Assembly: GCF_015101885.1 (NCBI RefSeq)
Contig: NZ_CP062941.1
Location: 868,001 to 932,000, forward strand
Reading direction: 5' to 3'
Length of the DNA stretch: 64,000 nucleotides
Origin: Massilia litorea
GTDB taxonomy: Bacteria; Pseudomonadota; Gammaproteobacteria; Burkholderiales; Burkholderiaceae_D
The position numbers and the translations under genes are program-made. Shown here piece by piece: positions 19,054 to 28,523 of the stretch. The notes under the pieces are model-generated. The model was not told where the DNA came from, searched no databases, and saw nothing but the letters and a program-made list of their open reading frames with translations. How positions within the stretch are numbered: position 1 is the first letter of the stretch; each line of letters begins with the position of its first letter.

Positions 19054-19646
19054 TCAGCGCGTCGATGCGCGGGGTAGCGGTGGCGCTCCCTCCCATGCAA
19101 GGCCCGATAACTTGTCGGTGTGCGCCATCTCGTCGCCATAGCGATAGGCCGGGCCTGGATCGTCGAAGCCGGTATCGTAGGCGTCCGGATAGCGCGCAGG
19201 GTGACCGTCGTCGGGATGCTCGTTGCCCAGATCGATCCTGCCCCAGCCGTGAAGCACGGCATCGTTGAATCTGTCCCAGGGCGGCAGTTCCCCCCATGGC
19301 GCAATGACCAGCTTGCCTTCCGGTCTGCCGCCTGCGCGGTCCAGCGGCGCATCCGGCATTGGAAACCATCCCTGGCTTGCGGCGCAGCGGGCCGGTCCGT
19401 CCCGGCAATACCGAAGCGTCCGACGAGCGCGGTGGCGCGGTCTGCTTCCATGTCCGCCCCGGTCGTCAGCGTGAGCACGTGGCTGCGCGCTGCCTCGTCC
19501 GCCGTACTGCCCTTACCGGCCTGTCCCGCCGGAACAGCAAGGGAAAGCGCCACGTCCGCACGTGTAAATCCGGCAGCAAGCAATTTGTTCAGCGCATGCT
19601 GTGCAGCGCCGCGGTCGTCAAAAACCGCCGTCAAGGCGTGTCTCAT
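19054..19646 (-). pseudogene. Probable frameshifted general-stress-protein-like gene
   Basis: From ATG 19646 (with GGGAG upstream) the first ~80 residues, MRHALTAVFDDRGAAQHAL..., resemble the YflT/GSP17M-type stress domain found in several copies in related bacteria. Past about 19420 that frame turns into an unlikely Arg/Thr/Pro-rich sequence running on to 18948. A different minus frame (19359-19054) takes over with well-biased codons, encoding GKLVIAPWGELPPWDRFNDAVLHGWG and ending at TGA 19056-19054. One indel around 19360-19440 would join them into a protein of about 195 residues. It may be real decay, a sequencing error, or two adjacent small genes. Confidence 0.55.
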
Positions 19647-20054
19647 GGTGTTCTCCCGGTGGCATCGTTGGAAGCTGCGGTTGCCGACGATTCCGGAGGC
19701 GTGACGCGATCGTGCTTGCGATTTCCGGTAAAAATCTTCGTACCGTATCTGGTATTGCCCGCATCGCGCGAGCTGTAGCGGTCGAGCCCGCCTTTGGTCA
19801 GGACCTTCTTGCTCGTGAGCGACGCTGTCTGACAAGAAAGTTAAATCGCGCAAGAAGCAATTGGCATTTCAGTATAGTCCGCAGGCGCGCACTATGCTGA
19901 ACTAATGCGAGCGTCTGGCAAAGGTGAACTTGCCTGTGCTTCGCACGCGCTCGTCCGGGCAAGGCACGGCGCGGAAGGCGGTATCGGGAGGATGAGGGGA
20001 CGCCAGTCGGATCTGCTGATGCATCGAAGAGACGCATTCGCCATGCGTAAACGG
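19647..20054. other. Non-coding stretch with an imperfect dyad
   Basis: No convincing gene in about 400 bp; the open frames here have poor codon bias. The one clear structure is an inverted repeat, 19868-19882 with 19887-19901 (arms TTCAGTATAGTCCGC and GCGCACTATGCTGAA, two mismatches, 4-nt centre). It could be a protein-binding dyad or a terminator stem; nothing decides between them. Confidence 0.4.
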
Positions 20055-20111
20055 AATCGGGGCCGGGAAAGTTCGCCAGTTGGCGGCCCTTCCCGGCCCC
20101 GATTTTTATTT
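20055..20111 (+). terminator. Rho-independent terminator beyond rpsJ, T-tract on plus strand
   Basis: A perfect 15 bp stem (20055-20069 with 20090-20104) followed by ATTTTTATTT on the plus strand, with an extra small hairpin CGCC/GGCG in the loop. Read on the minus strand, the same stem lies 42 nt after the rpsJ stop but is followed only by CCGTTT. It works best for plus-strand transcripts and may serve as a bidirectional end for rpsJ. Confidence 0.75.
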
Positions 20112-20145
20112 CAGCCCGCGAATTGCTCCGCGTCGGCTTCAATGA

Positions 20146-20460
20146 TTACTGCAGCTTGATTTCGACATCGACGCCAGCTGGCAGGTCCAGCTTCATCAGT
20201 GCGTCGACGGTCTTGTCGGTTGGGTCCACGATGTCCATCAGACGCTGGTGCGTACGGATCTCGAACTGGTCGCGCGAGGTCTTGTTGACGTGCGGCGAAC
20301 GCAGGACGTCAAAACGCTGGATACGGGTCGGCAGTGGAACTGGGCCCTTGACGACGGCGCCGGTGCGCTTGGCGGTGTCGACGATTTCCAGTGCGGACTG
20401 GTCGATCAGCTTGTAGTCGAACGCTTTCAGGCGGATACGGATTTTTTGATTTGCGGACAT
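20146..20460 (-). CDS. rpsJ: 30S ribosomal protein S10 (NusE), displaced from the S10 operon
   Basis: 104 residues, [27 protein letters not shown], then the RNA-binding and NusB-binding loop region [26 protein letters not shown]10 works in the 30S head and in transcription antitermination. It follows tuf by 178 bp and ends at a terminator instead of running into rplC, which begins about 9.5 kb away. Confidence 0.97.
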   Translation of the reverse strand: MSANQKIRIRLKAFDYKLIDQSALEIVDTAKRTGAVVKGPVPLPTRIQRFDVLRSPHVNKTSRDQFEIRTHQRLMDIVDPTDKTVDALMKLDLPAGVDVEIKLQ

Positions 20461-20539
20461 GCGATTTCCTTGGAAAAGAGCGAACCGGTTTTAGGACCGG
20501 CAATGATTTGTCAGGTACTACGTGCTGCAAAGGAGCGAG

Positions 20540-20548
20540 AGTATATCA
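20540..20548 (-). promoter_or_regulatory. Extended -10 promoter for rpsJ
   Basis: On the minus strand the sequence TGATATACT is an extended -10 element (TGn followed by TATACT). There is no good -35, as is usual for this class. It lies just past the tuf terminator and about 75 nt before the rpsJ ATG, so rpsJ can be expressed on its own. Confidence 0.5.
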
Positions 20549-20564
20549 CTCTTCTTCCTTAAAC

Positions 20565-20596
20565 AGAGGGGGCAGAATCGAGATTCTGCCCCCTCT
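20565..20596 (-). terminator. Terminator hairpin between tuf and rpsJ
   Basis: A perfect 15 bp stem, AGAGGGGGCAGAATC with GATTCTGCCCCCTCT, separated by 2 bases, 42 bp past the tuf stop. On the minus strand it is followed by GTTTAAGG, a short T-run, so termination is probably partial. The symmetry makes it equally good for plus-strand transcripts. Confidence 0.65.
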
Positions 20597-20638
20597 TGTT
20601 GTGCCGGCGGAACGAACCGCCGGCAAATCAAAGCTTGA

Positions 20639-21829
<1,191 letters not shown>

Positions 21830-21871
21830 TTTGATCTTCCTTTAAAAGAACGATTTATTTGTGTTTTGTTG

Positions 21872-21905
21872 GCTCTGATGGCGACGTTCACGTCTCCATC
21901 AGAGC
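21872..21905 (-). promoter_or_regulatory. fusA-tuf intercistronic hairpin
   Basis: A 10 bp stem GCTCTGATGG/CCATCAGAGC encloses a second small palindrome GACGT/ACGTC, 20 bp past the fusA stop. The minus-strand sequence after it is A-rich, so it is unlikely to be a terminator; RNA stability or processing between fusA and tuf is more plausible. Confidence 0.5.
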
Positions 21906-21924
21906 GTATTACTTTAATTACTTA

Positions 21925-24030
21925 TTACTTCGACTTGGCAGTGACGATCGCGTCGATCACGTGCTTAGGCGCTTCCGAATAGTGCTTGAATTCCATCGTG
22001 TAGGTTGCACGGCCTTGGGTCGCCGAACGCAGCGAGGTCGAGTAACCAAACATTTCCGACAGAGGCACTTCGGCTTTGATGATCTTGCCACCGCCGCCTG
22101 GGATTTCGTCCATGCCCTGCACCATGCCGCGGCGGGACGACAGGTCGCCCATCACGGAACCGGCGTAGTCTTCCGGCGTTTCCACTTCCACGGCCATCAT
22201 TGGCTCGAGGATGACTGGCGATGCTTTGCGGCAGCCGTCCTTGAATGCCATCGAACCGGCCATACGGAACGCGTTCTCGTTCGAGTCGACGTCGTGGTAC
22301 GAACCGAAGGTGACGGTGACTTTCACGTCGACGACCGGGTAACCAGCCAGCACGCCGGCGGTCAGGGTCTCGCGCACACCTTTTTCGACCGCAGGGATGT
22401 ATTCGCGAGGAATCACACCGCCCTTGATGGCGTCGACGAACTCGAAGCCCTTGCCCGGCTCTTGCGGCTCGATGGTCAGGACTGCGTGACCGTACTGGCC
22501 GCGACCACCCGACTGCTTGACGAACTTGCCTTCGACGTCCGACACCGACTTGCGGATCGTTTCGCGGTAGGCAACCTGTGGCTTGCCGACGGTGGCTTCG
22601 ACGCCGAATTCGCGCTTCATGCGGTCAACGATAATTTCCAGGTGCAGCTCGCCCATACCACCGATGATGGTCTGGCCCGACTCTTCGTCGGTACGCACGC
22701 GGAACGACGGATCTTCCTGTGCCAGGCGGTTCAGGGCCAGGCCCATCTTTTCCTGGTCGGCCTTGGTCTTCGGCTCGACAGCCTGCTGAATGACCGGCTC
22801 AGGGAAGACCATCTTTTCCAGCGTGATGATCGACGAAGGATCGCACAGGGTTTCGCCCGTGGTCGCTTCTTTCAGGCCGACTGCAGCGGCGATGTCGCCG
22901 GCGCGGACTTCCTTGATTTCTTCGCGCTGGTTCGCGTGCATCTGCAGAATACGACCCAGGCGTTCCTTCTTGCCCTTGACCGGGTTGTAGACGGTGTCGC
23001 CCGAATTGACCATGCCCGAGTAGACGCGGAAGAAGATCAGCTGGCCGACGAACGGGTCGGTCATGATCTTGAATGCCAGCGCCGAGAATTTCTCGTCGTC
23101 GGCAGCGCGGCGGGTGGTCGGCTGGTCGTCTTCGTCCGTGCCGCCGACTGGTGGAATGTCCACTGGCGATGGCAGGTATTCGATGACGGCGTCGAGCATG
23201 GCTTGCACGCCCTTGTTCTTGAACGCGGTGCCGCACATCATCGGGACGATTTCCGACGCGATGGTACGCTGGCGCAGGGCTGCCTTGATGTCGGCTTCCG
23301 ACAGGTCGCCTTCTTCCAGGTACTTGTTCATCAGCTCTTCGGTCGCTTCAGCAGCGGTCTCGACCAGCTTCTCGCGCCATTCGTTGGCTTGATCAACCAG
23401 TTCGGCCGGGATGTCGCGGTAGTCGAACTTCATGCCTTGCGAAGCGTCGTCCCAGATGATTGCTTTCATCTTGACCAGGTCGACCACGCCCAGGAAGTTC
23501 TCTTCCGCGCCGATCGGGATCTGCAGAGGGATCGGGTTTGCCTTCAGGCGAGCGCGCATCTGCTCGTAGACCTTGAAGAAGTTCGCACCGGTACGGTCCA
23601 TCTTGTTGACGAAGGCCAGACGTGGCACTTTGTACTTGTTAGCCTGGCGCCACACGGTTTCCGACTGTGGCTGCACGCCGCCGACTGCGCAGTAAACCAT
23701 GCAGGCGCCGTCCAGCACGCGCATCGAGCGCTCGACTTCAATGGTGAAGTCGACGTGGCCCGGGGTGTCGATGATGTTGATGTGGTGCGGCTCGAAGTTG
23801 TTGGCCATACCCTTCCAGAAGCAGGTCGTCGCTGCCGAGGTAATGGTAATGCCGCGTTCCTGCTCCTGCTCCATCCAGTCCATGGTCGCGGCGCCGTCGT
23901 GCACTTCGCCGATCTTGTGGTTCACGCCGGTGTAGAACAGGACGCGTTCGGTGGTGGTGGTTTTACCAGCATCGATGTGAGCGGAGATACCGATATTGCG
24001 GTAGCGCTCAATGGGGGTCTTGCGTGCCAT
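21925..24030 (-). CDS. fusA: Elongation factor G
   Basis: 701 residues. The GTPase domain shows [23 protein letters not shown] and NKMDRTGA; domains II to V follow, with the domain IV tip at [15 protein letters not shown]. It catalyses translocation and, with RRF, ribosome recycling. ATG 24030-24028. It is 89 bp after rpsG, with no sign of fusidic acid resistance changes recognisable by eye. Confidence 0.97.
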   Translation of the reverse strand: MARKTPIERYRNIGISAHIDAGKTTTTERVLFYTGVNHKIGEVHDGAATMDWMEQEQERGITITSAATTCFWKGMANNFEPHHINIIDTPGHVDFTIEVERSMRVLDGACMVYCAVGGVQPQSETVWRQANKYKVPRLAFVNKMDRTGANFFKVYEQMRARLKANPIPLQIPIGAEENFLGVVDLVKMKAIIWDDASQGMKFDYRDIPAELVDQANEWREKLVETAAEATEELMNKYLEEGDLSEADIKAALRQRTIASEIVPMMCGTAFKNKGVQAMLDAVIEYLPSPVDIPPVGGTDEDDQPTTRRAADDEKFSALAFKIMTDPFVGQLIFFRVYSGMVNSGDTVYNPVKGKKERLGRILQMHANQREEIKEVRAGDIAAAVGLKEATTGETLCDPSSIITLEKMVFPEPVIQQAVEPKTKADQEKMGLALNRLAQEDPSFRVRTDEESGQTIIGGMGELHLEIIVDRMKREFGVEATVGKPQVAYRETIRKSVSDVEGKFVKQSGGRGQYGHAVLTIEPQEPGKGFEFVDAIKGGVIPREYIPAVEKGVRETLTAGVLAGYPVVDVKVTVTFGSYHDVDSNENAFRMAGSMAFKDGCRKASPVILEPMMAVEVETPEDYAGSVMGDLSSRRGMVQGMDEIPGGGGKIIKAEVPLSEMFGYSTSLRSATQGRATYTMEFKHYSEAPKHVIDAIVTAKSK

Positions 24031-24119
24031 AATTTTTCCTAAATCTTTGAATGGACAAAACCGGGCGGCATCTTGTTATCAAAATGTGCCCGGCCTGAAC
24101 AACAGATGCTGCTTTGTGC

Positions 24120-24590
24120 TTAGAAGCGGAAGTGCGAGAACGCCTTGTTCGCTTCAGCCATACGGTGCACTTCGTCACGACGCTTCATGGCGCCACCGCG
24201 CATTTCAGCCGCTTCCATCAGTTCACCGCCGAGGCGTTGTGGCATGGATTTTTCGCTGCGCTTGTTTGCGGCTTCGCGCAACCAACGCATGGACAGCGCC
24301 ATACGACGGACCGGACGAACTTCCACTGGCACCTGGTAGTTGGCGCCGCCGACGCGGCGGGATTTCACCTCGACCATCGGCTTGCAGTTGTTGATCGCGG
24401 CCGCGAACACTTCCAGCGGGTCCTTGCCCGATTTGGTCTGGATATGTTCAAACGCACCGTAGATGATGTTTTCAGCGACCGACTTCTTGCCGGACAACAT
24501 CAGAACGTTGACGAACTTGGCGACATCCGTATTGCCGAATTTTGGATCTGGCAGGATCTCGCGCTTGGGTACTTCACGACGACGTGGCAT
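24120..24590 (-). CDS. rpsG: 30S ribosomal protein S7
   Basis: 156 residues, [20 protein letters not shown], with the conserved helix [24 protein letters not shown]7 nucleates assembly of the 30S head. In E. coli it represses the str operon by binding the rpsL-rpsG intercistronic mRNA; here that interval is 137 nt long and contains a stable hairpin. Confidence 0.97.
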   Translation of the reverse strand: MPRRREVPKREILPDPKFGNTDVAKFVNVLMLSGKKSVAENIIYGAFEHIQTKSGKDPLEVFAAAINNCKPMVEVKSRRVGGANYQVPVEVRPVRRMALSMRWLREAANKRSEKSMPQRLGGELMEAAEMRGGAMKRRDEVHRMAEANKAFSHFRF

Positions 24591-24614
24591 TTCAATTCCT
24601 TCCTATCTTCAGTT

Positions 24615-24633
24615 GAGTGCTGATCCAGCACTC
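24615..24633 (-). promoter_or_regulatory. rpsL-rpsG intercistronic hairpin, possible S7 target
   Basis: A perfect 8 bp stem GAGTGCTG/CAGCACTC with a 3-nt loop, located 25-43 nt before the rpsG start. The position matches the site where S7 binds str mRNA in E. coli. Sequence alone does not show S7 recognition. Confidence 0.45.
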
Positions 24634-24727
24634 GCGAGGGCCATCATGACCACTCACTTACTCGACCTTACGGCCGGCTCAACTTAACTTTTAAATGTGA
24701 CCCCGATGTGACCAGGACCGCAGAATA

Positions 24728-25114
24728 TTACTTCTTGGCGCCGGCCTTGGCGCGCTTCGCACCGTACTTCGAGCGAGCTTGCTTACGGTCTTTCACGCCC
24801 TGGGTATCCAGTGCACCGCGGACCATGTGGTAACGCACACCCGGCAAGTCTTTCACACGACCGCCGCGCAGCAGGACAACGCTGTGCTCTTGCAGGTTGT
24901 GGCCTTCACCGCCGATGTACGAAATGACTTCGAAACCGTTGGTCAGGCGAACTTTGGCGACTTTACGCAGAGCCGAGTTAGGCTTCTTCGGGGTCGTGGT
25001 GTACACACGGGTGCAGACACCGCGCTTTTGCGGGCAGTTTTCAAGTGCCGGCGACTTGCTCTTCACAACCGCGGCAACGCGCGGCTTGCGAATCAGTTGA
25101 TTGATGGTTGGCAT
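24728..25114 (-). CDS. rpsL: 30S ribosomal protein S12
   Basis: 128 residues, starting [22 protein letters not shown], with [25 protein letters not shown]. The residue at position 43 is Lys, so the classic streptomycin-resistance substitution is absent. The C-terminus has a few more Lys/Ala residues than E. coli. It is the first gene of the str operon, with a strong promoter about 160 bp upstream. Confidence 0.97.
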   Translation of the reverse strand: MPTINQLIRKPRVAAVVKSKSPALENCPQKRGVCTRVYTTTPKKPNSALRKVAKVRLTNGFEVISYIGGEGHNLQEHSVVLLRGGRVKDLPGVRYHMVRGALDTQGVKDRKQARSKYGAKRAKAGAKK

Positions 25115-25275
25115 CGTTCCTAATCCAACAAAGTACTACAGTTGATGACCCGAACATGAGGTCCGGGGACTGAAACCTAGTCCCGAATGACTACTAGCTA
25201 CGGCGACGAAAGCCACTCACCGAAGGAGCGGCTGCGAATGCGTAAGCGATGTGCAGAATAAATCGAGAACTCGCG

Positions 25276-25304
25276 AGTATAGACTTGTCGCAATCTGCGG
25301 TCAA
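25276..25304 (-). promoter_or_regulatory. Promoter of the str operon
   Basis: On the minus strand TTGACC (25304-25299) is separated by exactly 17 bases from TATACT (25281-25276). The predicted start near 25269 gives a leader of about 155 nt before rpsL. The rest of the 25115-25478 gap, between rpsL and the divergent sulfatase-fold gene, holds nothing else recognisable. Confidence 0.75.
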
Positions 25305-25478
25305 CCGATTTGCTGATTTGATGGGCAGCCCCGCGGCCGAAGACGCAAACGGCTGTGGTAGTCCTGACACACAGAGCAGCGACTCCCTGCCTGCTTGGCG
25401 GCAGAGAAATCGCTTTTCCGGCCGCATTTCCTGCGCCAAAGGCCGGATAATAGCCGACCTTTATCGTCCCCGTTCTCC

Positions 25479-27242
25479 ATGCGACCTTTGCTGCGCCCCG
25501 CCAACCTGACCCTCGTCCTCACTTACCTGGTGCTGTCGGTGGTGCCCCTGTTTCCGCTGGCGCTGGGCCTGCCCGTCACGCGCCCGGCCCAGCTGGCCGG
25601 CATGGCCGTGTTCGCCTGGATCGCCGTCTGGGCCCTGTTCAAGCGCCCGGCCTGGTTCCACTGGCTGTTGCTGCCGGCCTTTATCGCGCTGCCGGCCGAA
25701 CTGTATTTGTATCTCTACTATGGCCAGGGCATCTCGACCCACCACCTGGGCATCATGGCCGAGACCAGCCCGATGGAGGCACTGGAATTCCTGGGCGCGC
25801 GTGCCTGGCTGCTGCTGGGCGTGATGGTGGGCGTGGTCGCCTGGTGGGCGGCGACCTGGCGCATCGCGCTGGCGACGCGCGACTTCGACTGGAACGACCG
25901 CTCGCGCCCGCTCGTGCTGGGTCTGCTGCTCGTCGCCCTCGCCCTGTTCGCCTACGGGCACAAAACGAATGTCGCCGCGGCCAAGGGGAGCGCCCCGTCC
26001 GCCTTCACCCTGCCGCGCCTGCCTTCCTGGGCGCAGCCGCCCTTCGACATCAAAGCCTTTGCCCAGTCCTGGCCCTTCGGCGTGGTGGCGCGCGGACTCG
26101 ATTTTTACAAGGAACGGGTGTATCTGGCGGACCTGAACCGGAGAAGCGCCGCGTTCCGCTTCGGCGCCCGCCAGGCCGATCCGGCCCATTCTCCGGACGT
26201 GATCGTGATGGTGCTGGGAGAATCGGCGCGCTTCGACCGCTGGAGCCTGAACGGCTACGCACGCCCGACCAATCCGCTGCTGTCGCAGGAAGAAAATCTG
26301 GTGGCCCTGCAGGACCTGATCACCTCGGTCTCGGCCACGCGCCTGTCGGTGCCGGTCATCATTTCGCGCAAACCCGCGATGCAGAGTCTAAAGGACGGCT
26401 TTACCGAAAAATCCTTTATTACGGCCTTCAAGGAAGCGGGTTATAAAACCTTCTGGCTGTCGAACCAGATGTCCTTCGGTAAATTCGACACGCCGGTCTC
26501 CGTCTTCGCCAAGGAAGCGGACCAGGTCGAATTCCTGAACCTGGGCGGCTTCCGGGATAACTCGAATTACGACGAGGCGCTGCTCAAGCCTTTCGCGCGC
26601 GCGCTGGGCGACCCGGCCGCAAAAAAGCTGATCGTCCTGCACACCCTGGGCAGCCACTGGAATTACGCGCAGCGCTATCCGGCCCGCTTCGACCAGTGGA
26701 AACCTTCGCTGGCCGGAGTATTGAAACCGGTGGTCACCGATACCGCGATCAAGCCGCAGCTGAACAACAGCTACGACAATTCGATTTTATATACGGACTG
26801 GTTCCTGGCCCAGCTGATCGGCAACCTGAAAGTGTCGGACAAGGCGGCGGCGCTGATGTACGTGGCCGATCACGGCCAGACCCTGTTCGACGGCAGCTGC
26901 CGCCAGGTTTTCCATGGCCATAATACGCAGTACGAATTCCACGTGCCCGCCTTTGCCTGGTATTCGGACAGCTATGGCGCGCGCTTCCCCGACAAGGTCG
27001 CGCAACTGCGCGCGCACCGGCAAGCGCCCCTCTCTACCGAGAACGTGTTCCATACGCTGGTCGATTTGGGCGACATCCGCTATCCGGGCGAGACGCTGGA
27101 CCGCAGCATCGCCAGCGCCCGGTTGAAGCGGCATACACGCTATGTCGACAGCTATGGCTGGACCGACTATGACAATGCCCGCATCAGGGGCGATTGCCAC
27201 GAGGTGATCGACAAGGGAACGCCGCTGCCGCGCTCCAGATAG
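25479..27242 (+). CDS. Phosphoethanolamine transferase, EptA-like, sulfatase fold
   Basis: 587 residues. The first ~160 contain about five transmembrane helices; a periplasmic alkaline-phosphatase/sulfatase-type domain follows. The nucleophile motif reads VLGESARFDRWSLNGY, with Ser249 where EptA/LptA enzymes usually have Thr. Further motifs are TLGSHWNYAQRYP and VADHGQTLFDG followed by HGHN, giving the expected zinc ligands. Likely target: lipid A, core sugars or a periplasmic glucan. ATG 25479 was chosen as the first Met before the first membrane helix; the frame is open a further 28 codons upstream. It is divergent from the str operon and convergent with the tartrate dehydratase-like gene. 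Confidence 0.85.
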   Translation: MRPLLRPANLTLVLTYLVLSVVPLFPLALGLPVTRPAQLAGMAVFAWIAVWALFKRPAWFHWLLLPAFIALPAELYLYLYYGQGISTHHLGIMAETSPMEALEFLGARAWLLLGVMVGVVAWWAATWRIALATRDFDWNDRSRPLVLGLLLVALALFAYGHKTNVAAAKGSAPSAFTLPRLPSWAQPPFDIKAFAQSWPFGVVARGLDFYKERVYLADLNRRSAAFRFGARQADPAHSPDVIVMVLGESARFDRWSLNGYARPTNPLLSQEENLVALQDLITSVSATRLSVPVIISRKPAMQSLKDGFTEKSFITAFKEAGYKTFWLSNQMSFGKFDTPVSVFAKEADQVEFLNLGGFRDNSNYDEALLKPFARALGDPAAKKLIVLHTLGSHWNYAQRYPARFDQWKPSLAGVLKPVVTDTAIKPQLNNSYDNSILYTDWFLAQLIGNLKVSDKAAALMYVADHGQTLFDGSCRQVFHGHNTQYEFHVPAFAWYSDSYGARFPDKVAQLRAHRQAPLSTENVFHTLVDLGDIRYPGETLDRSIASARLKRHTRYVDSYGWTDYDNARIRGDCHEVIDKGTPLPRSR

Positions 27243-27253
27243 CGGCCGGGCGT

Positions 27254-28420
27254 TCAGGCCGACAGCTTCTGCATCTCGGCGTACAGGTCCGCCTTGCCTT
27301 CGAAGCCGATGCCGGGCAGGTCCGGCATGGTGATGTAGCCGTTGTCGACCCTGACCCCGTCCGGGAAACCACCGAAGGGCTGGAACAGGTCCGGATAGGA
27401 CTCGTTGCCGCCCAGGCCCAGGCCGGCCGCGATATTCAGCGACATCTGGTGCCCGCCGTGCGGGATGCAGCGGCGCGGGGACCAGCCGTGCTCGCGCAGC
27501 ATGTCGAGGGTACGCAGGTATTCGACCAGGCCGTACGACAGGGCGCAGTCGAACTGCAGCCAGTCGCGGTCGGCGCGCATGCCGCCGTAGCGGATCAGGT
27601 TGCGCGCGTCCTGCATCGAGAACAGGTCCTCGCCGGTCGCCATCGGATTCTTGTAGTAGTTGCGCAGGGTCGCCTGCAGCTCGAAGTCGAGCGGGTCACC
27701 CGGCTCTTCGTACCAGAACAGGTCGTACTGCGACAGCGCCTTGGCGTACTGGATCGCAGTATCGAGGTCGAAGCGGCCGTTGGCATCCACCGCCAGCTTC
27801 TGGCCGTCCTGCAGCACGGACAAGACGCTGTCGATGCGGCGCAGGTCCTCGTCGAGCGAGGCGCCGCCGATCTTCTTTTTCACCACGGTGTAGCCGCGGT
27901 CGATGTAGCTGCGCATCTCGTCCTTGAGCTTGTTGTGGTCCTGGCCCGGATAGTAATAGCCGCCGGCCGCGTAGACGAAGATCTTGCGCTCCGGCTGGCC
28001 GTTGCCGTAGCGGTCGGCCAGCAGCTGGAACAGGGGTTTGCCCTCGATTTTCGCCACCGCATCCCAGACCGCCATGTCGATGGTGCCGATGGCAACCGAG
28101 CGCTCGCCATGGCCGCCCGGCTTTTCGTTGGTGAACATGCAGTTCCAGATCTTGTGCGGGTCGAGGTTGGTCCCGGCATCGTCGACCAGAGACCCTGGCT
28201 CGGCTTCCATGATGCGCGGAATGAAACGCTCGCGCATCAGCTTGCCCTGGCCGTAACGGCCGTTCGAATTGAAGCCATAGCCGACCACCGGCTTGCCGTC
28301 CCTGACCACGTCGGTGATCACGGCGACCAGGCTCAGCGTCATCTTGCTGAAGTCGATATACGCATTCCGGATCGGCGAGCTGATGGGCAAAGTTTGTTCA
28401 CGGATTTCTACGATTCTCAC
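27254..28420 (-). CDS. Enolase-superfamily sugar-acid dehydratase, D-tartrate dehydratase-like
   Basis: 388 residues from a GTG with GGAG upstream. The residues fit the mandelate-racemase branch: catalytic Lys in VVKKKIGG (Lys183), metal ligands Asp212 (VDANGR), Glu238 (WYEEP) and Glu264 (TGEDL), and the His base at 321 (IPHGGH). As recalled, Bradyrhizobium D-tartrate dehydratase has the same set shifted by one residue, and is of nearly equal length. It would convert D-tartrate to oxaloacetate. A LysR regulator is divergent with a shared 98 bp region, suggesting substrate-responsive control. A related acid sugar substrate is possible. Confidence 0.78.
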   Translation of the reverse strand: MRIVEIREQTLPISSPIRNAYIDFSKMTLSLVAVITDVVRDGKPVVGYGFNSNGRYGQGKLMRERFIPRIMEAEPGSLVDDAGTNLDPHKIWNCMFTNEKPGGHGERSVAIGTIDMAVWDAVAKIEGKPLFQLLADRYGNGQPERKIFVYAAGGYYYPGQDHNKLKDEMRSYIDRGYTVVKKKIGGASLDEDLRRIDSVLSVLQDGQKLAVDANGRFDLDTAIQYAKALSQYDLFWYEEPGDPLDFELQATLRNYYKNPMATGEDLFSMQDARNLIRYGGMRADRDWLQFDCALSYGLVEYLRTLDMLREHGWSPRRCIPHGGHQMSLNIAAGLGLGGNESYPDLFQPFGGFPDGVRVDNGYITMPDLPGIGFEGKADLYAEMQKLSA

Positions 28421-28486
28421 GGCTGTCTCCTGGTGTGGTCTGGGGCATGGAAAGCGATAGAGTAAATCGTGCGGACCGCCCTATAA

Positions 28487-28523
28487 TTCACTTCAATTCA
28501 ATTATTAACTGAACTAAAGTGAA
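28487..28523. promoter_or_regulatory. Inverted repeat in the divergent lysR-dehydratase region
   Basis: TTCACTT at 28487-28493 and AAGTGAA at 28517-28523 form an inverted pair 23 bases apart, reaching into the first codons of the LysR gene. The interval is AT-rich and contains TATAAT (28482-28487) on the plus strand. It is a plausible LysR operator, but the spacing is wider than the usual T-N11-A box. Confidence 0.45.

Noticed and set aside
19798..20142. A 114-codon minus-strand open frame downstream of rpsJ
   Set aside because: It runs through a perfect terminator stem and is Arg/Ser-rich with no homology I recognise.
10888..20145. Ter region as an integrase-type genomic island inserted in tRNA-Val
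   Set aside because: No integrase or transposase gene is present, and the tRNA 3' end faces rplC, away from the Ter genes; no copy of its 3' end was seen near 20 kb.
24728..25114. Streptomycin-resistance allele of rpsL
   Set aside because: Residue 43 is Lys and the [12 protein letters not shown] region is unchanged, so the sensitive form is expected.
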